The notes below the pieces were generated by a model. That model saw only the letters and a program-made list of their open reading frames with translations. It had not been told where the DNA came from and did not search any database. A DNA stretch of 61,309 nucleotides from Candidatus Caccalectryoclostridium excrementigallinarum (lineage in GTDB: Bacteria > Bacillota > Clostridia > Christensenellales > UBA3700), in NCBI GenBank assembly GCA_018714485.1, contig DVNJ01000011.1, positions 1-61,309 of the forward strand. The letters are read 5' to 3'. How positions within the stretch are numbered: the first letter of the stretch is position 1; every line of letters begins with the position of its first letter. Position numbers and translations under genes: made by a program. Below, piece by piece: positions 21,422 to 32,218 of this stretch.

Positions 21422-24400
21422 TATGCGCGCTTCTTCGCGGCTACGCCGATGGCGACAAGCAGCGCCAAGTCGATGAGCGCGACGATCGCGATGACGAGCG
21501 GCAGCACCCAATCGTTTCCGCTGCCCGCTTCGACGGGAGTCTCGGGCAGTTCGGGTGCGACGGGAGGAGGCAGCTCGATCTTCTCGCTCACCTCGACGGT
21601 GAACTGCATGGAGCCGCTGTGATTGCCGCTCAAAGTCACGGTGACCGTGTAAGTTCCGGGAGCCCACGTCGCCATGTCTTCAAGCTTAAGATCGCCCGAA
21701 ACGGAGATACTCATATCTTCCTCGGCGACGCCGTTACTTTGCATGAAGTTGTCGATCGCCGCGACGATATCCGTCTCCTCGCCCTCTTCGATCTCGAGCT
21801 TGCCGCCGCCGGTTATCTGCAGGCTGCCGCTGCCCGTGTTCAGATCGAAGTTAGGCGTGACGCTCTTGGGCGCGACGGTGAAGGTCGCGCTCACGGGCTC
21901 GAAGGCATAGTTGGGATCGGCGGACTCATAGCGCACGGTGTATTCGCCCGCGTCGAGCACGACTTTGCCCGTGTAAGGCGCGTCGTTGATATAGATATTC
22001 ACGGCGGGGTCGTCGCCCTCGATCAGCATATCCTCGAACTTATCGATCGTGACGGAAATGCCCTTCGCGTCATAGACCCCGGAAGAAGTCGTATAGCCCA
22101 CCTCGACGGTCTTGGGCGCGACGTCGAGAGTGCTCTGCACTTCCATTTTTTCCGTCTCGGCGTTGAGCGTTGCGCCGTTGAGCGAGAAGTTGCCCTGCTC
22201 GTTAGCGAGCGCGATCGTCACTTCGTATTCACCCGCGTCGAGATATTCCGCCGCTGCTCTCGAAAGCGCCGCCGCCTTGACGTTGACGAGCAGCTCGATC
22301 TCTTCGTCGTTGTAAGCGACAAAGGCGGTATGCGTGCCCGTGACGAGCGTTCCGCTCACCTGCAAGTCGCCATAGACCGCCTCGGCGACCTCGGCGACGT
22401 CCAGACCGCGCTTTGCGATCGTGAAGGTCAGAGCCGCGTTGCCGCTCGCGTCTTGCACGACGTAATCATAATCTTCGTTGCTGCCCGTGACGGTGAAGGT
22501 CACCTCGTATTCGCCCGCATTGACGATCGTCTCCACGGACGCCGTCACGGTGATGTCGTCCATGCTCACGTCCACGGGCGCGCCCTCTTTCAGGGCATAG
22601 CTTATCTCAAAGGCGGAACCGTTATAGACAAGCTCGCCCTCAACGCTCGCGATCACGGTCACGACGGGAGTCGCGATCACCCTCACGCTCACGCTCGCGG
22701 CATTATAATTGCTGCCCGCGTCAATGGTGAAGGTATGCGCGCCGACCGTCAAAAGTCCGTCGTCGTCATAGTTATCCTCGCCCGCGATCGTGACCGTGTA
22801 CGTCACCGTTCCGCTCACGCCGCTCACTCTTATCCTGCCCGCAAACGCCTCGACGAGATCTTCGCCCTCGGCAAACGCCTGCATGACCTCCGTCTCGCGC
22901 TCGCGTATTTCGAGCGAAGCGGGAGTCACGGTGAGATCGGCTTTCGCGATCGTGAAGGTTTGCGTGCTGTCGCTTTCGAGCTTGTAATTGCCCTGCTCGA
23001 ATGCCTTAACGGTGGCGGTGTAAGTCTCCCCTTCCGCATTGGCGTCAGTCTGTTCGCCCGTCACGACGAGGTCGAGGCTGTCGCCGTCCACAAGATCGGT
23101 AGCTGTGGCGGTGGGCGCCTGCGCCTTGCCGTTATAGGTGAACGCGGTGTTGCCCCATTCAACGCCGATGGACTTGGGCGCAATGGTGAACTTAACGGTG
23201 GCGTCCTCTTCGAGCACATAGTTGCCCGTAACGCTTGCCGCCGCAACGGTTGCCGTATAAGTTCCAACGTCCTTCTTCGCGCCCGTCACGGTGAGGGTGA
23301 GGCTGTCGCCTTCCGCCACGTTCAGCGCGGTGGCGGCGGGAGCCTGCTCGGCGCCGTTATAGGTGAAGGAGACGTTTTCGCTCCACTTAACGGTCACGGC
23401 GCGGCGAGCAACGGTCAAGGCGTCAAAGCGATCGCCCTGCAAAATGCCGCTCTCCGTGTCGTAGTTGCCCGTGTTGTCCGTAAAGACGGCATAGACGTTG
23501 TAATTGCCCGCGTCGATGACGTCGTCCACAATAGCGCCGTTCAATTTGTATTTATAACCGACGGTCACGTCGCCTTCGTTCAAAGGCGCAGTCGTCCAAG
23601 TCCAAGTCGCATAGCCCGCTTTGCTCGTTCCGTCATAGGTCAGAGCAATAGTATCATCGACTTCCCACTCGCCGTACAAGACCATCTTAGCGATCGTGAA
23701 GCCGTAATCTTCGGATGCGGCGTTGAAGTTGTCCGTTTCCGCAAAGGTCGCCGTGGCAGTATATCTGCCCGCATTGACCGCCTTTCCGTCCGTAACAGTG
23801 ACTTCGTCGCTCGTATATTTGATGCTCGCGCTGCCGACGCTTTGATCGTTGAACATGACGTCTGCGGTCGCCTCGTAAGGCTGTCCGTTATAGACGGCGG
23901 CTTTAAGCTCATCTTCGTTCGTCCAGACGATGTTGACTCTCGCCTTATTGATCGTCACGGAAAGCTCTCCCGCGACCTCATAGTTGCCGCCCTGCTCTCC
24001 GCCGAGCGTCACGGTCAAGGCGTAAGTTCCCGCGTTCGTGACGGTCTGCTCGACAACGTTATCGCCGCTCACGGTGAAGGTGACCGTGTCTCCCGTAACG
24101 ACTTCTTCAGAAGCCGCGGTCAACTTGATCGCCGAACCCGTATAAGTATCGTTCTCCGCGGTCACGGTGACCTCGATAGTCTTTTTCAAGACCACTACTT
24201 TCCAACCGCTCAGATCGAGCTTGTAATTGCCGCCGTCGCCGCTCTCGTATATCCTGATTTGCGGCGTGTGGCCATCTTCGTTGGCCTTGGAATAATTTCC
24301 CTCGTCTATAAACTCGACATCGTCGTCTTCAAATTTGCCGTTCGGCGCTATGTCGAGATTGTTTGCGTAAGCGTCCTTACCCGCATAGGTGAGCGTAAGC

Positions 24401-27400
24401 GTCGTGCCCTCGGAAACGACTTCTCTGTAGCTTATCGCGGAAGGCGTTATCGTCTTTTGCGCGACGGTGAGCTTGATCTCATGCTCCGTAACGGCGGCAT
24501 AGTCGCTGTTATTGTTCGTGTAAGACACTTTTATCGTCTGCTCGCCCGCCTTAACATAGCGCGCCGTGCTGACATTTTCGGAAGTATATTGAGCGGTGAC
24601 GTTCTCCGCCTTTGTGCCGTCAGCATATTCCACGGTGACCGCGATCACTCCGCTCTCGCTCAAATCGCCGTAAACGAGAGGCTCGCCGCTGTAAGTCACG
24701 CTCGTCACCTTAACGGGCGTAACGATGAACTCGAAGGAGAAAGTGGGCAGTTCCGCGCTCTCTCCCGCGCCTTCGGGCGTATAGACCGCCTTCACGGTGT
24801 ATGTGCCGGCATGTTTGATGGCGCCTTCCTCCAAGCCTTCGCTCGGCGTGATGGTCACTTCCAAAGTGCCGCCGGTGACTTCTGCGCCGTCTTTACCCGT
24901 CACTTGCAAGTAATTGTCCTTGAAGTAGTCGGCGTTGTGGGCGGTTTTAAGCACATCCGTCAGACCGCGCTCTGTCTCCACGTCCGCTTTCAAGCCGACG
25001 CTGATGGCGGGGGTGATATTGATCGTGATCTCCTGCGCTCCCTCGAACACATAGTTGGTGTTGGTGGAAACCACGGTCAAACTGCCGCCTTTAACCTGGG
25101 TGCCGTAAGGCGTGCCCTCATAGGGCGCCCTGTCAAGCAGCAACAGCAACGCGGGAACGTTTTCTACCTTAGGCAGAGCTTCGCTTGCCTCCACGGTCAA
25201 GGTAATATCCGTCGTGCCGTCGCTCAAAATGAGCGTTGCCTTGTTGGGATCGGAGCCGTCTGCCGTCCATGCTCCCACCGTAACGCTGCCCGCGACGTCA
25301 AATTCGATCGCCTCGCCCTCGTCGGAGGTAAAGGTTATGGTGATAGGCTTGGGCGCAATGGTAAAGGACGTGCTTGCCGTATTGTCAAGCACATAGTTGT
25401 CCTTATCCGCGCCGCCCGTGATCTCGGCGGTGGCGGTATAGCTGCCGCCGTCCGTGTTGGCGTCCGTCTCCGCGCCGCTCACGGTGATTTGCAGATCGTC
25501 GTCTGTAATAAGCCCCTGGTCCTCGCCCACGGTTGCGGTAGGCGCCTGCGCCGTGCCGTTATAGGTAAGCTCGGTATCGCCCCACTTAACGCTCACGGTT
25601 TTGCGCGCAATGGTAAACTCAACGGTGGCGTCCTCTGCGAGCACATAGTTGCCCATATCCGCGCCGCCCGTGATCTCGGCGGTGGCTTTGTAGGCGTCCG
25701 CGCTTGCGTTTGTCTGCGCGCCGCTCACGGTGATTTGCAGATCGTCGCCTGTAACAAGCCCCTCGCCCACTTTTGCGGTGGGCGCCTGCGCCGAGCCGTT
25801 ATAGGTAAGCTTGGTATCGTCCCACGCAACGCTAACGGTCTTGCGCGCAATGGTAAACTCATCGGCTGCGGAAGTCGCGGCGTTGAAGTTCGTGCTTGCG
25901 GCAACGCTTGCCGTCACCGTGTATGCGCTGTCGGAAGCGTCGGCAGGCGCGGCGGCAAGCGTATCGCCGCCCTTGACCGCATAAGCATAAGTGACCGCGC
26001 CGTACTCGCTCGCCTCAAGCTCGCGCTCGCCGAACATTACGGTCACGGAAGGCGTTACCGCCAAACCGTCGTAGGTCTTGTCCCCGACGTTCACGGTGAC
26101 GGTGATGTTTGCTCTTTGAACGGTCAACTTATCGTTGCCTTCCGCCGCAACGGTGATCTTATAGTTTTTCTCATTCGCGCCCTCGGGCAGTTTTGCGTTG
26201 ACGGTGAAGGTCACCTCGGTGCCCGCGTTCGTGGTGGCGGAATATTCGCCCACGCTCACTTCGAAAGCGAGCGGGTCGGTCACGCCGGGGATCTCTCCGT
26301 CCAAAGCGTCGATATTCACCAACGCCTTGACAGCGTCAACGCTGTCGCCGTAAGTGATCTTCGCGTCCGCCGTGAAGTTCCAGGTGAGCTTCACTTGCGC
26401 GGGGGTCACCTCGAACGCCTGCCGCTTCTCTGCGGGCAGGCTGTAATTGCCCGCGTCGGCGCCCGTCAAGCCGGTGGCTTCAAAGAAAAATTCACCGACG
26501 TTGATATTATCGTTGCCGCTTACAAGCCCGACGATGACTTTCACATCATCACCGTCCACTTTGTTGAACACGGTGGCGGTAGCGGTATGTTCCTTGCCGT
26601 TATAGACGAGGTCGCCGACAGCTTTCCATTCGAGCGTGACTTCGCGCTTCTCGATGGTGAAGTCGGTGGAAAGCGCGCCGCCCACAAGTTCGTATTTCTC
26701 TTTATAGCCTTCCGCTATGCTCACTTTGACGGTGTAGCTGCCCGCGTTGATCGCGTCGCTGCCCGTCAACGAGCCCTCTTTGGCGGTCACTTCATAGACG
26801 AGCGCGCCTTCTTCTATCTTCTCTCCGATCTCCGCGCTGTCGGCAAAGACGGGAGTGGGCAGCTGCGCCATGCCGTTATAAGTAAGCGAAGTGTTATTCC
26901 AGCCCGTGATCTCCAATTTGAGCGCGCCCTCTTTCACGGTCAACGTGGTGGTGAGAGTGTCGCCCGGGGTGAGCGTATAGTTCGCGTTTTCCACGTTCTC
27001 TATCGTGTAAGTCACGGTGTAAGTCCCGGGTTCGAGCGTGTATTTGCCTCCCACGGGAGAGACCGTCTCGCTTGCGCTGTTTGTCACGGTAAAGGTGAGC
27101 GCGGCGGAAAGCGTAAAGGTTTCGTCCGGCTGAGGGCTGAGGGTGATAAAGTCGCTCTCATAGAATCTGCTCGTATCCGCCGTGGCGCTTTCTCCATAGA
27201 GCGCGCCCAATTCGGCATTCTTGCCCGCCGTGACGGTCACGCTTGCGGGAGATACGGTGGCGGTTATAGTGCCCGCGCCCTCTGCCATGACGTAATTCTT
27301 GTTGACCTCGTTGTCCGCCGCCAAAGATACGTTAAAGGTATACTCGCCCGCATCCTTCACAGAACCGCCGCCCTGCACGGCAATGACAAGCTCGGGCTGC

Positions 27401-30400
27401 TCAACGCCCGCAGGCGCAAAGTCGTCCGCAAAGGTATGACCCTCGACGGTTATCGGCGCGCCCGTATAGGTCAACGACGAGAGGGTAAGACTTTCGAGCT
27501 TCAACTGCTTTTGAGCGACGGTGAAAGCCTTTTCTATCGAGCCGTTGAAGTTGCCCGAATTTTCCGTATCGCTTGCGGTTATGGTATATTCGCCCGCATT
27601 GACAACGTCTTCTCCGTCGTTCACGACCACATCGAGCATGCCCGTGAAGTCGTTTTCGCCGCCCTTAACGATCGGCGTGACAGTTATCGCGCTGCCCGTA
27701 TAGACCAAGCCGCTCTCCGCGATCGTCACGGTGGCGTCTGCAAGGTCGTATGGGGCAATGGTCAATGTGAATACGTTGCCATCGCCGCTCAAGCCGAAAT
27801 CGTAATAAGGATTATCCTCATCTTTTTCGACAGTCACCGTGTAAGTGCCCGCGTCGGTAACGGAATCAACGGGCAAGCCGTCCTCATCAGTTATGTCGAT
27901 GACGAAGTCATAGACATCTCCCTCGATAAGATCGCTTTCGACGACGACGCTATGCTCCTTGCCGTCAAAGACGCCGTCAAAGCCCGCTTCCCAAGTCACG
28001 CCCGTTACGGTCAATTCTTTCGGCCACACCATAAACTCAAAATAGGTGTCGTTCGCGTCATCGGGCAGACGATAATTATCAACGCCGTCAGCGACCTGCA
28101 CGTTGCCGTAATAAGCAGTGTTAGGCACTATCCCGTCAAAATCGTTTACGGGGTTATAGCCAGACAATTCTATTTTTTCATACCAAGTGACCTCAAAGGA
28201 GACAGCCTCGTTGTTATAAATGTTGCTCACATAGTTCGTGTATGACTCGTTGAAGCGCTCGGCAAGCAAGGCGTTACTCAACTCTTCGCCGTACGTCAAA
28301 GGCGCCATATAATCCACAACGTTTACGTAATTTATCTCAAGCGTTCTCTTCTGCACTTGCACCGAGCCGCTGCCCGTAATGCCCCTAAAGTCGTAGTTGC
28401 CTGCCTTCAAGCCCGAATCCACCACGGCATAGGTGCCTGCAATAATGTTTACCGTCGTGCCGGCAGCCGTCGTGCCCTGCGTGTATTCGATGTCAAAGCC
28501 GCTTGCGGCGACAGACGTCAAGCCGCCGGGAATAGGAATATCAGAAGTAGTAAGGCTTACACTTATATATTGATCTATATTTGAAGGAACGGGGTCGCCG
28601 TAAGCCAGGGTAAGTCCGCCGTTATACGTCCAAGTACCTTCTACCCTGTAAGGACTTACGACAACGCCGTCGATAGCGCCGCTTGCAAGGTTATAGTTAG
28701 TATCGGAAACGCCCGCCGTAAAGGAATATGTACTTGCGTTGAGCAAGCCGTCATTCTGATCAGCCACGGTTACGGTATAATCCACCGTTCCGGGTACGGA
28801 AGAGCCGAACAGTGTTTCCTGCGTAAGCGAAGTTATCTTGTCGCCGCTGACAGCGCCCCCCGAAGTTACGGTATAGTCGCCGTAAGTGCCCGCAAGCGCA
28901 GTTGCAATGCCTGACTGCAAGGTAAGCTCGTAGGGGCTGACGGCAAACTTGAAGGTAGTTTGTCTTGTATATCCGCCGTCCGCGCTTTTAAAGACAAAGC
29001 CGCCGTCTTCGTTCAGAGTAATTGTGGCGGTATAGTTGCCCGCATTGAGCGGAAGTCTCGTATCGCCGAGTTGGGCGCCTTTGGGGTCTTCGTCGTTGAC
29101 GGCGTAAACCACGCTGTAATGGGTGGTCAATTCGGGCGAGCCGCCTTCAAAAGTAAAGGTTGCGCCCTGCTCCGCCGCGCTGTAAACAAGTTGGGGAGCC
29201 ACACCCGTAACGGTGACGACAGTGCCGGGGACATACTCGGACAAGGTGACCTTGTTATCGTCAGTCGCCGCGTTTGCCTTGGCAACGGTGACGACCTTCA
29301 TGTCGCCGTCATTGACGGACTGCGCGGAAGAATCGCCGTCCGATTTCAACTGCAACACTCCGCCCCAGCCTCCGGAAGGCTGTGAAGCCGCCAGCGTGAT
29401 ATCGGAGTTATTTCCGGTCGGAACAAAATATGCCGTAACGGTTGCGCCGGAAACGCCCGTTACCTCGCCTGCAATTGCCTTTATGGTAGTATCGGAGCCT
29501 ATGCCGACTGCCGCATTACCGTTAGTCCTCTGCTGCGCGTAACCTGGCCCATCCTCGTTACCTTCGAGGTCCACTATATAATCGGAAGCCACGAATACGT
29601 TGTTGTAATCTACCGCGGTATCGTAATCGCTGATAGGACTGTTTGTCTGCCAGCCGTCATCACGATAATCATTATAATTGTATGTAAACAAATAGTAGCA
29701 GGCATATTGTTTGCCTGTACCGCCCGTGCCATTGAGTTTACCGTTCAGCGTGACTTTAAAGTCATAGATAAGTCCGTCTATGGTTACAAAAGGAACCGCA
29801 GGCACCGCTCCCGTAGTGGGCATAAGCACCGCAACGGCGGCTGTAAACGTAGGCTGGTTATTGTTCAGCGCGTTACCCGACAGCGTACCTGCGCCGCGGA
29901 TAATAATATTTTCCATCTTGACGGTAGGGCTTGTGCCGGAAGTGTTTGCCGATTGCACTACGCCGACAATACCGCCGAGGAACTGCCATTTGCCGGAAGG
30001 ATTGAGTTCACCGTTAAGGTCGACAGTTGCGCCGGTGATACTTGATCCCGTAGCCGCTTCGCCGATTAATCCGCCCATTGCAAATTGGGTATCGCTTGAA
30101 GCCGTCGCGTTTACGGTTACTCCTTCATCGACGCGCACCTGAACGTTTTCTATTATGGAACTTGTAATTCTGCCTGCCAGAAGTCCTACCCTGCCGCCGC
30201 GCTCAGTGCTCATAGTAAATGAAATCTCGCCGGCAAGCGAAATGTATACGACTCTTACGTTCTTTATCGTGCCGCCCGTGAAGTCGCCGACAAGACCGCC
30301 GACGTAAGTGCCGCTGTAACTGCTTTGGGTAGCTCCGATAACGAAAATCGTCTTACCGTTACCGTCGATTGTGACGCCCGACATTGTTTTTCCGGTAAAG

Positions 30401-32010
30401 CCGTTTATAACGATGTTATCGGTAAGGTAATAAGTGCCCGAAGGCGTGCCGCTTGCGGAAGGAGCGAAAATGTCCTCCCACTCATCGCCGGTTGAAATCG
30501 CCCTACCGGTAGAAGTGGTCTGCCCTTCCGTATAGCCGTGCTCGTATTTTGTAAGGGGGTTCTCGTAAGTATCCGGATTGAAGAGAAGTTCCGAATTTAA
30601 CGTGGCGCTAAAAGTGCCGTCGCGGTTCCAGGTTGATGGCGCCGTGGGCAGATTCCTGAACACTATGGCGTTTGAAATAGTTTTGTCATTATCGTATTTA
30701 GTTCCGTTAACCGAAACCAGGGTGTACTTGTAAGACGCCGCAGGAGCCTGATTGAACGCAACGGCAAGGGAGTTTCCGTAATTTGTTTCCTGTTTAGGGT
30801 CAAAATATACCGAGTAATTCCTGTTTGAAGGTATATTTGATGTATTCTCAATCGTATTAACAGTTCCCGTTACCGAACCTGAAGTCGGATTATTTTCAGT
30901 AAACATATTAGTTATTGTTGCCGACTTGGAACCGTTTTGCGCATCATATGCGGAAGAAGAACTGCCTCCGTCTGTCGAATGAAAAACATTAAATGTACCA
31001 CTGAAATTATTATAAAAATTCTGTGTGCTTATGGTAGACCCGCTTTTCAAAACGCCTATGTTTCCGACTTTGAAAGCATTCAATGAACCGCTACCGGATA
31101 CTCTCACGTTTTGAATAGTGCCGCTTCCTATCCAACCGACTATATTACCGACCGCGCTACGATAAGTAGCTCCGGTACCATAGTCGTATTGCCCTGAATC
31201 ACCGGCTTCGATACTACCATTATTTGTTACGGTACAGTTTATTATTGAACCCCCGTTTAACTCACCTGCTATACCGCCAGCTCTGCCCCATTGCTCTTTA
31301 GGTTCCAACATAGTTGTTTCAGGCCATTTAAGCGAAGCAAGCCTTGAATTTTCCTGGCTGATAGTAAACGTACAATTCTCTATGGAAGCACCTGACTCCA
31401 CTATTCCGGCAATACCGCCTACGTCCAGCCAAGTATCGCCGGAATCTTCATCATTCGATTTAAAAGCTATATTTCCCGACGTCATAACAACGTTGAGGTC
31501 ATATATATGCCCACCTTCGGCTAACTGCCCAACTATACCACCATAATAATTGACCGTTTGTTTCCAGTCAAATACCTCCCCGTTGCTGTTGGTTGGATTC
31601 GCCCATTCGCCGCTTCCTTCAGAATGTCTGCCTGTGAAACTTATCGTATGGCCATTGCCGTATATCGTAGACGAATAACTTAATACATAACCGGCAGCGC
31701 TTCTAGGAAAAGCATCAGATGAAGATAATATAATATCCTTTTGCAAATTTATAGTTTCATTATTTCTAAGAGCAGTCATAAAGTCGCTTGGCTCTGTAAC
31801 CCGCGTCCCGCTTGTCTGGTTCGGTCTCTCTATATCGCTTCCGTGAGTATATGATGTGGTATTTTGCGCCGCATTGCTCACCTGCCCTTGCGGCGCGGAA
31901 AGGATATTTTTATCTCCCCCCCCCGCAAAAAATACGAGCGTGAGCGAAAGCGCCAATATAAGCGCAACGCAAATGGAAAAAAGTATGCCTCTTTGCAAAC
32001 TTTTACTCAT
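21421..32010 (-). CDS. Giant surface protein with GLUG-like and MBG-type repeats
   Basis: About 3,529 residues. Residues 1-30 are a signal segment (MSKSLQRGILFSICVALILA...). Residues ~100-900 are beta-helix-like, with GLUG-type units such as GGIVGQLAEGGHIYDL, GGIAGELNGGSIINC and GGLVGDFTGGTIKNVRV. From ~930 to ~3450 run roughly thirty MBG/Ig-like units of about 80 residues with the core LTYNG(S/T)AQAPTA and endings like FTIARKTVSV. Two neighbouring units at ~2050-2213 are nearly identical, a sign of recent duplication. The C-terminus has a Pro-rich linker, a membrane span (~3502-3524) and a basic tail, AKKRA. LPETP at ~3488 resembles a sortase motif but lacks Gly. Probably a stalk-like adhesin. 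The N-terminal 1.5 kb is visibly richer in A+T than the rest. The start is set by MSKSL and GGAGG. Confidence 0.88.
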   Translation of the reverse strand: MSKSLQRGILFSICVALILALSLTLVFFAGGGDKNILSAPQGQVSNAAQNTTSYTHGSDIERPNQTSGTRVTEPSDFMTALRNNETINLQKDIILSSSDAFPRSAAGYVLSYSSTIYGNGHTISFTGRHSEGSGEWANPTNSNGEVFDWKQTVNYYGGIVGQLAEGGHIYDLNVVMTSGNIAFKSNDEDSGDTWLDVGGIAGIVESGASIENCTFTISQENSRLASLKWPETTMLEPKEQWGRAGGIAGELNGGSIINCTVTNNGSIEAGDSGQYDYGTGATYRSAVGNIVGWIGSGTIQNVRVSGSGSLNAFKVGNIGVLKSGSTISTQNFYNNFSGTFNVFHSTDGGSSSSAYDAQNGSKSATITNMFTENNPTSGSVTGTVNTIENTSNIPSNRNYSVYFDPKQETNYGNSLAVAFNQAPAASYKYTLVSVNGTKYDNDKTISNAIVFRNLPTAPSTWNRDGTFSATLNSELLFNPDTYENPLTKYEHGYTEGQTTSTGRAISTGDEWEDIFAPSASGTPSGTYYLTDNIVINGFTGKTMSGVTIDGNGKTIFVIGATQSSYSGTYVGGLVGDFTGGTIKNVRVVYISLAGEISFTMSTERGGRVGLLAGRITSSIIENVQVRVDEGVTVNATASSDTQFAMGGLIGEAATGSSITGATVDLNGELNPSGKWQFLGGIVGVVQSANTSGTSPTVKMENIIIRGAGTLSGNALNNNQPTFTAAVAVLMPTTGAVPAVPFVTIDGLIYDFKVTLNGKLNGTGGTGKQYACYYLFTYNYNDYRDDGWQTNSPISDYDTAVDYNNVFVASDYIVDLEGNEDGPGYAQQRTNGNAAVGIGSDTTIKAIAGEVTGVSGATVTAYFVPTGNNSDITLAASQPSGGWGGVLQLKSDGDSSAQSVNDGDMKVVTVAKANAATDDNKVTLSEYVPGTVVTVTGVAPQLVYSAAEQGATFTFEGGSPELTTHYSVVYAVNDEDPKGAQLGDTRLPLNAGNYTATITLNEDGGFVFKSADGGYTRQTTFKFAVSPYELTLQSGIATALAGTYGDYTVTSGGAVSGDKITSLTQETLFGSSVPGTVDYTVTVADQNDGLLNASTYSFTAGVSDTNYNLASGAIDGVVVSPYRVEGTWTYNGGLTLAYGDPVPSNIDQYISVSLTTSDIPIPGGLTSVAASGFDIEYTQGTTAAGTTVNIIAGTYAVVDSGLKAGNYDFRGITGSGSVQVQKRTLEINYVNVVDYMAPLTYGEELSNALLAERFNESYTNYVSNIYNNEAVSFEVTWYEKIELSGYNPVNDFDGIVPNTAYYGNVQVADGVDNYRLPDDANDTYFEFMVWPKELTVTGVTWEAGFDGVFDGKEHSVVVESDLIEGDVYDFVIDITDEDGLPVDSVTDAGTYTVTVEKDEDNPYYDFGLSGDGNVFTLTIAPYDLADATVTIAESGLVYTGSAITVTPIVKGGENDFTGMLDVVVNDGEDVVNAGEYTITASDTENSGNFNGSIEKAFTVAQKQLKLESLTLSSLTYTGAPITVEGHTFADDFAPAGVEQPELVIAVQGGGSVKDAGEYTFNVSLAADNEVNKNYVMAEGAGTITATVSPASVTVTAGKNAELGALYGESATADTSRFYESDFITLSPQPDETFTLSAALTFTVTNSASETVSPVGGKYTLEPGTYTVTYTIENVENANYTLTPGDTLTTTLTVKEGALKLEITGWNNTSLTYNGMAQLPTPVFADSAEIGEKIEEGALVYEVTAKEGSLTGSDAINAGSYTVKVSIAEGYKEKYELVGGALSTDFTIEKREVTLEWKAVGDLVYNGKEHTATATVFNKVDGDDVKVIVGLVSGNDNINVGEFFFEATGLTGADAGNYSLPAEKRQAFEVTPAQVKLTWNFTADAKITYGDSVDAVKALVNIDALDGEIPGVTDPLAFEVSVGEYSATTNAGTEVTFTVNAKLPEGANEKNYKITVAAEGNDKLTVQRANITVTVNVGDKTYDGLAVTPSVTVMFGERELEASEYGAVTYAYAVKGGDTLAAAPADASDSAYTVTASVAASTNFNAATSAADEFTIARKTVSVAWDDTKLTYNGSAQAPTAKVGEGLVTGDDLQITVSGAQTNASADAYKATAEITGGADMGNYVLAEDATVEFTIARKTVSVKWGDTELTYNGTAQAPTATVGEDQGLITDDDLQITVSGAETDANTDGGSYTATAEITGGADKDNYVLDNTASTSFTIAPKPITITFTSDEGEAIEFDVAGSVTVGAWTADGSDPNKATLILSDGTTDITLTVEASEALPKVENVPALLLLLDRAPYEGTPYGTQVKGGSLTVVSTNTNYVFEGAQEITINITPAISVGLKADVETERGLTDVLKTAHNADYFKDNYLQVTGKDGAEVTGGTLEVTITPSEGLEEGAIKHAGTYTVKAVYTPEGAGESAELPTFSFEFIVTPVKVTSVTYSGEPLVYGDLSESGVIAVTVEYADGTKAENVTAQYTSENVSTARYVKAGEQTIKVSYTNNNSDYAAVTEHEIKLTVAQKTITPSAISYREVVSEGTTLTLTYAGKDAYANNLDIAPNGKFEDDDVEFIDEGNYSKANEDGHTPQIRIYESGDGGNYKLDLSGWKVVVLKKTIEVTVTAENDTYTGSAIKLTAASEEVVTGDTVTFTVSGDNVVEQTVTNAGTYALTVTLGGEQGGNYEVAGELSVTINKARVNIVWTNEDELKAAVYNGQPYEATADVMFNDQSVGSASIKYTSDEVTVTDGKAVNAGRYTATATFAETDNFNAASEDYGFTIAKMVLYGEWEVDDTIALTYDGTSKAGYATWTWTTAPLNEGDVTVGYKYKLNGAIVDDVIDAGNYNVYAVFTDNTGNYDTESGILQGDRFDALTVARRAVTVKWSENVSFTYNGAEQAPAATALNVAEGDSLTLTVTGAKKDVGTYTATVAAASVTGNYVLEEDATVKFTIAPKSIGVEWGNTAFTYNGKAQAPTATATDLVDGDSLDLVVTGEQTDANAEGETYTATVKAFEQGNYKLESDSTQTFTIAKADLTVTPASLEIRERETEVMQAFAEGEDLVEAFAGRIRVSGVSGTVTYTVTIAGEDNYDDDGLLTVGAHTFTIDAGSNYNAASVSVRVIATPVVTVIASVEGELVYNGSAFEISYALKEGAPVDVSMDDITVTASVETIVNAGEYEVTFTVTGSNEDYDYVVQDASGNAALTFTIAKRGLDVAEVAEAVYGDLQVSGTLVTGTHTAFVAYNDEEIELLVNVKAAALSRAAAEYLDAGEYEVTIALANEQGNFSLNGATLNAETEKMEVQSTLDVAPKTVEVGYTTSSGVYDAKGISVTIDKFEDMLIEGDDPAVNIYINDAPYTGKVVLDAGEYTVRYESADPNYAFEPVSATFTVAPKSVTPNFDLNTGSGSLQITGGGKLEIEEGEETDIVAAIDNFMQSNGVAEEDMSISVSGDLKLEDMATWAPGTYTVTVTLSGNHSGSMQFTVEVSEKIELPPPVAPELPETPVEAGSGNDWVLPLVIAIVALIDLALLVAIGVAAKKRA

Positions 32011-32094
32011 AATATCTCCCTCCGTATCGCGGCGTTCTCTCCCGATACGCGCATACGCGCATACAGCGGGCATAATCGCCTAATATACACTTTA

Positions 32095-32123
32095 AGTTTA
32101 CCAAACATTTACGCGCCTGTCAA
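32095..32123 (-). promoter_or_regulatory. Promoter of the giant surface-protein gene
   Basis: TTGACA (32118-32123) and TAAACT (32095-32100) on the minus strand, 17 bp apart, about 85 bp upstream of the ATG. The leader contains a GCGCATAC direct repeat near 32050. Confidence 0.65.
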
Positions 32124-32218
32124 GCGGAATTTAAGCTTTCGAATGTAAAATATGCATTTTTGCGCGAGTTTATGGACAAAAAATTATTGTATCGTTGCAA
32201 AATTTCCCCGAATGCGAC

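Noticed and set aside
21515..21560. Sortase LPxTG anchor in the giant protein
   Set aside because: The sequence reads LPETP; without the Gly the motif is not a standard sorting signal, so only a membrane anchor is claimed.
21349..28245. Open frame of about 2,298 codons on the plus strand, opposite the giant surface-protein gene
   Set aside because: It is a mirror of the repetitive minus-strand gene: the translation is rich in Arg, His, Gly and Val without family motifs, it runs through the thrS-side terminator, and it has no ribosome-binding site.
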